Assembly (NCBI GenBank): GCA_003641695.1
Contig: QNBL01000006.1
Span: forward strand, 1 to 22,793
Source: Spirochaetota bacterium
GTDB lineage: Bacteria > Spirochaetota > Spirochaetia > B11-G9
DNA length: 22,793 nucleotides
Reading direction: 5' to 3'
Shown here: positions 1 to 6,807 of the stretch, one piece after another
Layout: every line of letters begins with the position of its first letter
How positions within the stretch are numbered: position 1 is the stretch's first letter
Program-made: the position numbers and the translations under genes
The notes under the pieces: model-generated
What the model was told of the DNA's origin: nothing
Database searches by the model: none
The model's input: only the letters and a program-made list of their open reading frames with translations

Positions 1-472
1 AATTTCCCTAAACTTTGGGCAATCCACATAAATGAATGTCCCGAAAGGATCTTTTATCCGAATAGATTCCCGATATGTAATTCTGCCATGCCTGAAGAAG
101 CAACCCTATACTGATGGAGAACAGGGTGTAAAGGATGAAGAAGAACTTCATAGTGTCATTGACGAATCCAAAAATATTGAGGAATATACCGAAAACAAGC
201 ATCGGCAGGGAGGCTATAAGATGCAGAGTCAGTACTGCTTTCTTTTTCCTTCTTAAATGTCCGGTAAGCAAGCCGGAGAACAGGGAGAAAAAGGAAATGC
301 CAATAAAAAAAAGAGTAGGGATCAACCCGATTAGAAAACTGTTTGCTCCAAGGTTTTTTAAAAAGAGCTGAAGAAAAGTGGATTCAATGACTACCGGGAG
401 TCCCATACCCCAAAACAACTCCACGGCAGAGATTGCAGCTGTGTTTCTTATAAAGTGGTTATCCTTCGGCAT
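1..472 (-). CDS. MFS transporter, N-terminal part, probable frameshift, cut by window edge
   Basis: This is the start of a major facilitator superfamily permease. Hydrophobic segments lie at about residues 12-35, 43-66, 80-104 and 108-128, with a basic cytoplasmic loop (HLRRKKK) between helices 2 and 3, as in MFS proteins. The ATG at 470-472 has no Shine-Dalgarno and sits 8 bases from a -10 box. The frame stays open to a TAG at 8-10, but the last residues (after GIYSDK) do not look like a permease. The next frame, entered by adding one base in the T run at 52-55, reads KILSGHSFMWIAQSLGK, a credible MFS continuation into the window edge. So either the gene is broken or one base is missing here. 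Substrate unknown. The gene is divergent from the FliG-like gene. Confidence 0.75.
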
Positions 473-480
473 TGATCATT

Positions 481-509
481 ATTGTGCTTGAAGGAATGAT
501 CGGTGTCAA
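481..509 (-). promoter_or_regulatory. Promoter of the MFS gene, apparently leaderless
   Basis: Read on the minus strand, a perfect -35 TTGACA (504-509) is followed by 17 bases and CACAAT (481-486, 4 of 6 matches to the -10). Only 8 bases separate the -10 from the ATG at 472, so the transcript should start at or 1-2 bases before the start codon. Assigned by eye. Confidence 0.5.
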
Positions 510-521
510 GATGTATGAAGA

Positions 522-551
522 TTGACCCTGATAAGGTTCATGGAGTAATAT
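522..551 (+). promoter_or_regulatory. Promoter of the fliG-like gene, apparently leaderless
   Basis: The -35 TTGACC (522-527) is followed by an 18-base spacer and a -10 TAATAT (546-551). The ATG is at 558, so the expected start of transcription falls on the start codon. A GGAG at 542-545 lies inside the promoter and would not be transcribed. This promoter is back to back with the MFS promoter; their -35 boxes are 12 bases apart. Confidence 0.45.
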
Positions 552-557
552 GAAGCC

Positions 558-1673
558 ATGGAGAGACATGCACGGGCGGTAAAAGCGTATAAGTTTGCCT
601 CGCTTTCTCCCGAAAAGGATAAGGAAATAGAGAAGGATCAGGAACAGGGGTTTATCAAGAAATCTGCTGAAGTTACTGAAAAGAAGGATATTGGTTACCG
701 GAAAGCGGCGAAATTTCTGCTGCTGCTGGGGAAGAAAGAGGCTGCGGAAGTTCTGAAACACTTCTCTGATGAAGAAATAAAGGCAATAACCAGAGAAATT
801 GCAACCATAAAAAGGATTCCCAAAGATGAATCGGTAAAGATTCTGGAGGAATTCGGTTATCTGAAACCGAAAAAACCTCAAATAACAAACGGAGGCGTTG
901 AAGCGGCCAGAGAGCTGATCTGCTATGCTCTCGGAGAGGAAAAGGGGCTGGAAGTTTTCAATAAGGTACTCCCCTTCGGAGGGGAAAAGCCCTTTGCATT
1001 TCTGGAGGATCTGGAGAACGAGCAGCTTATCATGGTTTTAAGAAAAGAATCCGCTGCGGTGCTGGCCATAATATTTTCATACCTGGATCCGCTTAAAGCT
1101 TCGGTTATTCTTGAAGCCCTGCATCCGGATGTCCAAAAACAGATAGTACTGAGAATGTCGGGAATGAAGAGGGTAGCACCCGAAGCTGTAAGGGCAATTG
1201 AGACAACGCTCATTGAAAGGGTAAGGACCCAGGGGAAGGTGGTTACTGAGGAGATAGACGGCAGCAGTGTCCTTGCGGCTATTCTCAAGAATATGAATCT
1301 TTCCGATGAAGGAAGGATTCTCTCCGAACTTGCTGACGTAAATGAAGATATTTCAAAAGAGGTAAAAGAAAAACTCTTTACTGTTGACTCGGTTCTTGAC
1401 CTCAGGGATAAAGATCTCCAGAAGGTGCTCAGGGATTACAGTGATAAAGAGATTGCTGTTCTTTTAAAAGGTCAGAATGAAGGGTTTAGAAAGAAGATCT
1501 TTGGAAATCTTTCCTCAAGAAGAGTCGAGTTCATTACCATGGAAGAGGATGCTCTTGGTCCCATGCTGCGTTCCGAAGTGGACAAAAGCATGAAAGATTT
1601 TCTGGATTATCTGCGGGAACTGGAGTTGAGAGGCTCTATCCTGTTCACCGGCAGAAAAGATGAGTATATTTAA
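558..1673 (+). CDS. FliG-family flagellar motor switch protein (FliG1-like paralogue)
   Basis: This 371-residue protein is related to the rotor protein FliG, which links the MS-ring (FliF) and FliM and interacts with the stator. A charged, lysine-rich extension (1-44) precedes the N-terminal domain (45-105). The middle domain (about 115-225) contains LSYLDP-like and PDVQ segments; the C-terminal motor domain covers 240-365. The EHPQ motif that contacts FliM in typical FliG is replaced by ESAA at 164-167. In the motor domain K304 and R321, equivalent to E. coli K264 and R281, are kept, but the Asp-Asp pair has become M328-E329. Spirochaetes carry two FliG genes. The divergent motifs and the neighbouring alaS, an arrangement I recall for Borrelia fliG1, point to FliG1, which in Borrelia affects only one cell pole. 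The start is fixed by an in-frame stop at 546-548. Confidence 0.85.
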   Translation: MERHARAVKAYKFASLSPEKDKEIEKDQEQGFIKKSAEVTEKKDIGYRKAAKFLLLLGKKEAAEVLKHFSDEEIKAITREIATIKRIPKDESVKILEEFGYLKPKKPQITNGGVEAARELICYALGEEKGLEVFNKVLPFGGEKPFAFLEDLENEQLIMVLRKESAAVLAIIFSYLDPLKASVILEALHPDVQKQIVLRMSGMKRVAPEAVRAIETTLIERVRTQGKVVTEEIDGSSVLAAILKNMNLSDEGRILSELADVNEDISKEVKEKLFTVDSVLDLRDKDLQKVLRDYSDKEIAVLLKGQNEGFRKKIFGNLSSRRVEFITMEEDALGPMLRSEVDKSMKDFLDYLRELELRGSILFTGRKDEYI

Positions 1674-1692
1674 AAGGGGAGTAATTATTTTG
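1674..1692 (+). promoter_or_regulatory. Shine-Dalgarno that sets a TTG start for the TM2 gene
   Basis: AAGGGGAG at 1674-1681, right behind the fliG-like stop (1671-1673), is 8 bases from the TTG at 1690-1692. This spacing favours TTG over the in-frame ATG at 1660, which lies inside the upstream gene and has no ribosome binding site. Confidence 0.6.
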
Positions 1693-2172
1693 TATTCAAC
1701 AGGAATCGCATACCTGCTTTGGCTGGTATCGGGGTTCGGAGCTCTTGGATTTCACCGGTTTTATCTTGGAAAGTTCGGAACAGGTTTGCTCTTTATGTTT
1801 ACCGGCGGTTTGTCCGGTATCGGATCTCTTTATGATCTGCTTACCCTTTCCCTGCAGGTCAGGGAGGCAAATTTGCGGATTGGTTACCGTAATGCTGTCT
1901 GGGATAATGAAGTGCCTGACTATTCCGGTTTTCGGGAGAAAAAAGAATCGATAGAGTCGGTTATTCTTAAAACTGCAAAGAAGAACAACGGTGTTGTAAC
2001 CCCGTCAGCGGTAGCTCTGGAGGGAGGAGTTGGTCTGGATGATGCCAAAAATGCTCTGGAAAAGCTGGTTCAAAAGGGGTATGCGGAGATCAGGGTGAAA
2101 AAAACCGGGATGTACGTTTATTTCTTTCCCGAATTCTCCAATGGTGTACATCCCGATCTGGAAGATTTTTAG
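1690..2172 (+). CDS. TM2-domain membrane protein with C-terminal winged helix
   Basis: About 160 residues from the TTG start. The first half is a TM2 domain: two membrane segments around the signature GFHRFYLGKFGTG, ending in GIGSLYDLLTLSLQV. After a charged linker, the second half (about residues 78-150) reads as a winged helix-turn-helix: ILKTAKKNNGVV, then an AKNALEKLVQKGYAEI recognition-type helix, then a strand pair ending YVYFF. Whether the winged helix binds DNA or protein is unknown. The gene directly follows the fliG-like gene and is probably co-transcribed with it. An ATG at 1660 would add 10 residues. TM2 proteins have no agreed biochemical role; a membrane-held regulator or scaffold is inference only. 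Confidence 0.8.
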   Translation: MYSTGIAYLLWLVSGFGALGFHRFYLGKFGTGLLFMFTGGLSGIGSLYDLLTLSLQVREANLRIGYRNAVWDNEVPDYSGFREKKESIESVILKTAKKNNGVVTPSAVALEGGVGLDDAKNALEKLVQKGYAEIRVKKTGMYVYFFPEFSNGVHPDLEDF

Positions 2173-2467
2173 GTTTCCCTATACCTGCATGGGAGTGTGA
2201 CAACTCCACGATAAAGGGTTCCATGTGTCTGGAAGGTTTGTTCAGGGCAAGGGAAAAGAATGCCCTGTTCCTGTCATTTCCGGAGTCGATTCCTCTGAAT
2301 CTTTCAACCTCAGCCATATCCTCCCTTTTAGTAATTACAGGCCATATCTGTTCTTTATCGGTGAGAGATGCGCCGATTTTTATCCCAATGGCCCAGGCTG
2401 TTTTGAGAATGAGGTTCAGATAGGGAATAAGGTCTCCGTCTTCTATCCACTTGAAATTAGCAACAGG
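2173..2467 (-). pseudogene. Remnant of an XRE-cupin transcriptional regulator
   Basis: The gap before alaS is not empty. Read on the minus strand from 2467 in one open frame it gives FKWIEDGDLIPYLNLILKTAWAIGIKIGASL, which matches the last helices of an XRE helix-turn-helix (pattern IE.G...P.L..L.K.A.ALG). The linker (QIWPVITKRED) follows, then LALNKPSRHMEPFIVEL (ending near 2203), the entry to a cupin domain in XRE-cupin regulators. The first HTH helices are missing: a TGA at 2468-2470 blocks the frame and the alaS promoter begins there. The cupin core is missing too; the frame runs into the antisense of the TM2 gene. So both ends are lost and there is no start codon. The match is by recognised pattern, not by alignment. 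Confidence 0.65.
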
Positions 2468-2479
2468 TCAAAGTATAAT
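2451..2479 (+). promoter_or_regulatory. Strong promoter of alaS, leaderless
   Basis: The -35 TTGAAA (2451-2456), a 17-base spacer and a perfect -10 TATAAT (2474-2479) are followed by six bases and the ATG at 2486. The predicted first transcribed base is the A of the start codon. This is the clearest of the leaderless arrangements in the window. It also shows that the upstream in-frame extension of alaS is not coding. Confidence 0.7.
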
Positions 2480-2485
2480 GCGCTC

Positions 2486-4279
2486 ATGAAAATAGATGAG
2501 CTGAGAAACAAATATATAGAATTCTTTACTGGAAAGAATCACAAACAGATCAGCGGTAAGTCCCTGATTCCTGAAAATGATCCGACAGTCCTCTTTACCA
2601 CAGCCGGAATGCATCCGCTGGTTCCGTATCTGCTTGGAGAGGAGCATCCTGCCGGAAACAGACTGGTTAACTTTCAGAAGTGTATCCGTACCGGAGATAT
2701 TGATGCAGTTGGCGATTCCAGCCATCTTACTTTTTTCGAAATGCTTGGCAACTGGTCCCTTGGAGATTATTTCAAGGAGGAAGCCATTACTATGAGCTAT
2801 GAGTTCCTGACCTCCAGAGAATGGCTTGGGTTTTCTCCGGACCAACTATCGGTTACGGTTTTCAGGGGAGATGATTCAGTTCCTGCCGATAATGAGTCTG
2901 CAGAGATCTGGCGTTCACTGGGGATTCCTGATGATAGAATATACTTTCTTCCCCGGGAGGATAACTGGTGGGGGCCTGCCGGGAAAACGGGACCCTGCGG
3001 TCCCGATACCGAAATGTTTATCGACACGGGGAAGGAGCCCTGCGGCCCTGACTGCCGTCCTGGTTGTTCCTGCGGAAAATACTTTGAGATCTGGAATGAT
3101 GTATTCATGGAGTATGAAAAGAAAGAGGACGGAAGTTACCTCCCCCTGAAGCGGAAGAATGTGGATACCGGTATGGGAATCGAAAGAACTGCTGCCATGC
3201 TCCAGGGAAAAAGTTCAGTGTATGATACTGAGTACTTTGCTGAACTGATAAAAGGAATCGAGAAGATATCCGGAAGCCGCTATGGTGCTGATAATAACCT
3301 GGATACGTCAATCAGGATTATCACCGATCATGTCAGGACCTCTGTGTTTATCCTCGGTGATGAACGTGGGTTGAAGCCTTCAAATCTGGGGCAGGGGTAT
3401 ATCTTGAGAAGACTCATAAGAAGAGCTGTAAGGCATGGCATGAAACTGGGTATTGAGGGTTTTTTCCTTAAACACCTTGCGGAAATTGTGATTGCACAAT
3501 ACAAGGAAGTGTATCCGGAGCTCCGGAAGAATCGTGAGTTTATCCTTTCAGAGCTGGATATGGAAGAGGAGCGATTCTCCCAGACTCTTAAAAAGGGGGA
3601 GAAAGAGTTCTCAAAAATGCTTCCAAATTTACTCAAGAGCAAGAATCCGGTAATTCCCGGAAGGATAGCCTTTAAACTTTATGATACCTATGGATTCCCC
3701 TATGAACTTACCGAAGAGCTTGCAGCGGAGAATGGTCTCGGTATGGATAAAGCGGGTTTTGAAAAAGCTTTTACCAAACATCAGGAGCTGTCCAAACAGG
3801 GAGCGGAAAAAACTTTCAAAGGGGGGCTTGCAGATCACTCTGAAGCAACCACTGCTCTCCATACAGCTACCCACCTCCTTCATAAGGCTTTGCGGACTGT
3901 TCTTGGAGATCATGTTCAACAGAAAGGGAGTAATATAACAGTAGACAGACTGAGGTTTGACTTTACTCATCCTGAAAAGATGACTCCTGAACAGATCAAG
4001 GAAGTTGAGGATCTTGTGAATGAACAGATCAAGGCAGATCTTCCCGTTACCATGGAGGTAATGGGTCTGGAAGAGGCTAAAAACGCCGGGGCCCTTGCAT
4101 TTTTCGGTAATAAATACGATGAAAAGGTAAAGGTCTATTCCATTGGTGATTTCTCAAAAGAGGTTTGCGGCGGTCCTCACGTAGAGAGAACCGGAATAAT
4201 GGGGCACTTCAGGATTAAGAAGGAGCAGTCTTCCTCAGCCGGAGTGAGAAGAATCAGAGCTGTTCTCGAACACAGCTAG
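2486..4279 (+). CDS. alaS: Alanyl-tRNA synthetase, short form without C-Ala domain
   Basis: A 597-residue class II synthetase that charges tRNA-Ala and edits mischarged Ser/Gly. The catalytic core opens with LFTTAGMHPLVPYLLG and includes the FFEMLGNWSLGDYF and NVDTGMGIERTAAMLQG motifs. The editing domain has its zinc-site histidines in HTATH (H459, H463) and the Cys/His pair in CGGPH (C561, H565). A cysteine cluster (C186, C190, C194, C196) sits just before KYFEIWN. The usual oligomerisation/C-Ala tail is absent. Spirochaete AlaS, such as Borrelia at about 594 residues as I recall, is short in the same way, so this is not a truncation. The frame is open upstream to 2225, but that part is antisense to a regulator remnant. 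The 3' end overlaps rlmN by 45 bases, tail to tail. Confidence 0.95.
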   Translation: MKIDELRNKYIEFFTGKNHKQISGKSLIPENDPTVLFTTAGMHPLVPYLLGEEHPAGNRLVNFQKCIRTGDIDAVGDSSHLTFFEMLGNWSLGDYFKEEAITMSYEFLTSREWLGFSPDQLSVTVFRGDDSVPADNESAEIWRSLGIPDDRIYFLPREDNWWGPAGKTGPCGPDTEMFIDTGKEPCGPDCRPGCSCGKYFEIWNDVFMEYEKKEDGSYLPLKRKNVDTGMGIERTAAMLQGKSSVYDTEYFAELIKGIEKISGSRYGADNNLDTSIRIITDHVRTSVFILGDERGLKPSNLGQGYILRRLIRRAVRHGMKLGIEGFFLKHLAEIVIAQYKEVYPELRKNREFILSELDMEEERFSQTLKKGEKEFSKMLPNLLKSKNPVIPGRIAFKLYDTYGFPYELTEELAAENGLGMDKAGFEKAFTKHQELSKQGAEKTFKGGLADHSEATTALHTATHLLHKALRTVLGDHVQQKGSNITVDRLRFDFTHPEKMTPEQIKEVEDLVNEQIKADLPVTMEVMGLEEAKNAGALAFFGNKYDEKVKVYSIGDFSKEVCGGPHVERTGIMGHFRIKKEQSSSAGVRRIRAVLEHS

Positions 4280-5272
4280 CTGACCGCATGCTCCGTTAAC
4301 TCCCCTGCCTCTTCTGTAGCGTCTGGTTACGGTAACTCCGAGTTCCTCAAGTCTGTCTATAAAGAGGTTTACCTTTTCTTCTTCCGGTTCTTTATAGGGC
4401 AGTGTCTCTACAGGATTCCACGGAATCACATTAACAGCAGCTTTCATATTTCCAATAAAATGACGCACCTTCTCTGCATCCTTCAGAGTATCGTTAATTC
4501 CTCCCAAAAGGACATACTCGAGGGTAAATCTTTTTCCTGTGCCCAACTGATATCGTTTCAGTGATTTCTTTAACTCCGGCAGCGGATTGCTTATTGTAAT
4601 CGGCATAAGGGAACTTCTTGTATCCTGGTCTCCGCTTACCAGGGAGACTGCAAGTCTGACTGCAGGTCCTTCCTCAGTCAGGGAATCAATTCCTGAAATG
4701 ATACCGCAGGTGGAAATCGTTATTTTTCTGAGACCTATATTCTGCCCATCCTGATGATGAAATATCTCAATGGCTTTGCGGACACTCTCAAGGTTTTCGA
4801 AGGGTTCTCCCATCCCCATAAATACAATATTGGATATTCTTCCATACTTGTTCTGGAGCAGGAGAAACTGTTCTACTATTTCCCCCGTAGAAAGATTTCT
4901 CAAAAGGCCCATTGTTCCGGTGCGGCAGAACTTGCATCCCATGGCACAGCCTGCCTGACTGGAAAGACAGGCAGTCTTCCTCCCTGTTTCATCCTCGAGA
5001 AGCACTGCTTCTACAAACAGGCCATCCTCCAGTTTGATTGTTATCTTGACTGTCCCGTCTCTGCCTGCAACCTCTGTTGCTATCGTGGAAGAGAATAGAA
5101 CACAGCGGGAGGAAAGATCATCTCTCAAGGTTGCGGATAGGTTAGTCATCTCGGTAAAGGTTTCGACTCCGCTATGGATCCATTTAAAGATCTGCTTTCC
5201 CCTGAAGGACTGTTTAAGATCCAGTGCTGAATATATTTCGTCTGGCAATAGCCCTGTAAGCTGCGGTATCAT
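4235..5272 (-). CDS. rlmN: 23S rRNA (A2503)/tRNA (A37) C2-methyltransferase RlmN
   Basis: A 345-residue radical-SAM enzyme that methylates C2 of A2503 in 23S rRNA and A37 in some tRNAs. The 4Fe-4S motif is C109-x3-C113-x2-C116 (CAMGCKFC), followed by GMGEP at 153-157. The C-terminal ACGQL carries C329, the cysteine that forms the methylated intermediate. An N-terminal accessory region (1-95) with FRGKQIFKWIH is typical of RlmN. Cfr (C8 methylation) shares these motifs, but RlmN is far commoner and nothing here suggests resistance context. The ATG shares a base with the stop of the upstream TPR gene (TAATG at 5270-5274), so translation is probably coupled. The tail reads into the 3' end of alaS. 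Confidence 0.9.
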   Translation of the reverse strand: MIPQLTGLLPDEIYSALDLKQSFRGKQIFKWIHSGVETFTEMTNLSATLRDDLSSRCVLFSSTIATEVAGRDGTVKITIKLEDGLFVEAVLLEDETGRKTACLSSQAGCAMGCKFCRTGTMGLLRNLSTGEIVEQFLLLQNKYGRISNIVFMGMGEPFENLESVRKAIEIFHHQDGQNIGLRKITISTCGIISGIDSLTEEGPAVRLAVSLVSGDQDTRSSLMPITISNPLPELKKSLKRYQLGTGKRFTLEYVLLGGINDTLKDAEKVRHFIGNMKAAVNVIPWNPVETLPYKEPEEEKVNLFIDRLEELGVTVTRRYRRGRGVNGACGQLAVFENSSDSSHSG

Positions 5273-6420
5273 TACGATCTGCCGGACTTTATCTTTTCCA
5301 GAAGACGGGTAACATACATGCTGTGCATTCCCTTTTTCTGAAATTCGTTGAGGATATCTACAGCTTTGTTTTTCTCACCGAGTGCGAGATAACATTCCGC
5401 CATTTCTGAGTACAAACGGTGATTCCTCGGATCGTTAAGGATAAGGGAAGAAAGGCTGTCGATGGCCTCATGGTAGTTTCCCCTTGCTTTGTTGAGAAGT
5501 GCAAGCCCAATAACTGCAAAAGAATCAAACTCAATATTCAAAGCCTTTGTATAATACATTTCTGCATTATCGAGATCACCAATCTCACGGTAAGCGTCTC
5601 CTGCCCGGGTAAGTATAACCTTGTTATCGGGATCATTCTTCAAAATCCTGTGCCAGCACTCCAGGGAATCTTCATTTTTGTTTAATCCGCGGTAGCAGTC
5701 TGCCAGCCCGAAGAGTGCATAAAAATTATCAGGGTCCAGTTCCAGAGCCATGTGGAAGAACTTAAGTCCCTCTTCGTAGGTTTTGAGTTTCCGGTGGCAG
5801 TTTCCAATAGAGGTTAAAACACGAATATCTACATGATCCCTGTTCAGCTCCACTATCTTTTCCCAGTAAAAAAGTGCTTCCCTGAACTCCTTAAAGTCGT
5901 AATGGAGATGTCCCAGCCCAATCAGTGCATAGGCGTTGTTTTCCTCCAGCTCCAGAACCTTCAGGTAAATGTCTTTCGATTTTTTAAAGCTCCGGACTTT
6001 CCTGTAAGCATCCGCAACTCTGGTCAGGACTGTTATATTGTTTTCATCCTGGAGAAGATACTCCTCCCAGATTTTAATTGCTTTGTTGTACTGATTCATT
6101 GCCTTGTAGCAGTCCGCAAGACCAAAAAGTGCATAGTTGTTGGATTTGTACAGTTCAAGACATCTTTGGTAGTACTTAATCGCTTTGTTCAGTTTCCCTT
6201 CTTTTCTGGCGGTATCTCCTAGTCCTACAAGAGCATAGTTGTTGTCATCCTCAATCTCCAGAATCTTGAAAAAGCACTCTTCAGCTTCCTGGAGCTGTTC
6301 CTCTTTTAGAAGGTGGTATCCCTCTTTGGAAAGCTGTGCCACTTTTTCACTTAATAACTGCTCAGGGCCGGCAGCTTCCTTTTCTGTATCCTGTGGTATT
6401 TCCATTTCTTCTTCGCTCAT
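5272..6420 (-). CDS. Tetratricopeptide repeat protein
   Basis: 382 residues, almost all TPR. After an acidic N-terminus (1-25), about nine to ten 34-residue helix-turn-helix repeats run to the end, with repeated phrases such as NNYALFGLADCY, NAYALIGLGHLH and NFYALFGLADCYRG. No signal peptide or membrane segment is visible, so it is probably a cytoplasmic protein-binding scaffold. The partner is unknown. The near-identical repeats at 34- and 68-residue spacing suggest growth by internal duplication. A GAGGA ribosome site precedes the ATG at 6418-6420. It lies between a small helical protein gene (7 bases upstream) and rlmN (stop and start overlap), so the three form one transcription unit. A link to ribosome or tRNA maturation through rlmN is inference. 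Confidence 0.85.
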   Translation of the reverse strand: MSEEEMEIPQDTEKEAAGPEQLLSEKVAQLSKEGYHLLKEEQLQEAEECFFKILEIEDDNNYALVGLGDTARKEGKLNKAIKYYQRCLELYKSNNYALFGLADCYKAMNQYNKAIKIWEEYLLQDENNITVLTRVADAYRKVRSFKKSKDIYLKVLELEENNAYALIGLGHLHYDFKEFREALFYWEKIVELNRDHVDIRVLTSIGNCHRKLKTYEEGLKFFHMALELDPDNFYALFGLADCYRGLNKNEDSLECWHRILKNDPDNKVILTRAGDAYREIGDLDNAEMYYTKALNIEFDSFAVIGLALLNKARGNYHEAIDSLSSLILNDPRNHRLYSEMAECYLALGEKNKAVDILNEFQKKGMHSMYVTRLLEKIKSGRS

Positions 6421-6426
6421 TATGCT

Positions 6427-6750
6427 CTATTCCTCTTCAAGCCATCGGCTTAAGATTGCTGCTGTTTGCTCCAGGATTTGGTCAAACTTCTCTTTTGCCG
6501 GCGCCATCCTGTACATCTTCAGTGCCTCTATGGTATTACCCTTTTTTTTGTAATAATCTCCCATGCGGATAAGCCCGTCACTGTAGGATGTTGTGACAAA
6601 AATTTTTTTAGCAGTTTCATATTCACCGCGGTTAAAAAATTCATTCCCTCTCCTAATTAGAGCAGACCGCTGAGAAGAAGAGAGTACTTGTTTCTTTTCG
6701 CTGCCGGTTTTTAAAAAACCTGCAGGTTTGCTTTTTCCAGGCATCTGCAC
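6427..6750 (-). CDS. Small helical protein, TPR-like, unknown function
   Basis: 107 residues that I do not recognise as a named family. After a basic, probably disordered N-terminus (1-25), the rest is helical and looks like one and a half to two degenerate TPR units (RRGNEFFNRGEYETAKKIFV; RMGDYYKKKGNTIEALKMYR), then a C-terminal amphipathic helix. The start is read as GTG (6748-6750) because GGAG lies 6 bases upstream; an ATG two codons later is possible. It is first in the operon with the large TPR protein and rlmN, just behind a weak promoter, so a shared complex with the TPR protein is a reasonable guess. Confidence 0.65.
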   Translation of the reverse strand: MQMPGKSKPAGFLKTGSEKKQVLSSSQRSALIRRGNEFFNRGEYETAKKIFVTTSYSDGLIRMGDYYKKKGNTIEALKMYRMAPAKEKFDQILEQTAAILSRWLEEE

Positions 6751-6762
6751 CGTTAAACTCCA

Positions 6763-6791
6763 ATACTACTAAAATCTGATACTAATAGCAA
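6763..6791 (-). promoter_or_regulatory. Weak promoter between hisB and the TPR operon
   Basis: On the minus strand TTGCTA (6786-6791), 17 bases and TAGTAT (6763-6768) form a moderate sigma70-like match. The GTG start at 6750 is 12 bases further on, with a GGAG ribosome site in between. Readthrough from the his genes is the alternative. Confidence 0.35.
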
Positions 6792-6807
6792 GTAAAAACT
6801 GGAGGAA

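Noticed and set aside
2225..2485. In-frame 87-codon extension upstream of alaS
   Set aside because: The translated part has no synthetase similarity, it is antisense to the XRE-cupin remnant, and a consensus promoter ends six bases before the ATG at 2486.
4258..4277. AGCTGT/ACAGCT inverted repeat at the alaS/rlmN convergent ends
   Set aside because: An 8-base loop with only six pairs and no T run on either strand. It is inside both coding regions, so it is not supported as a terminator.
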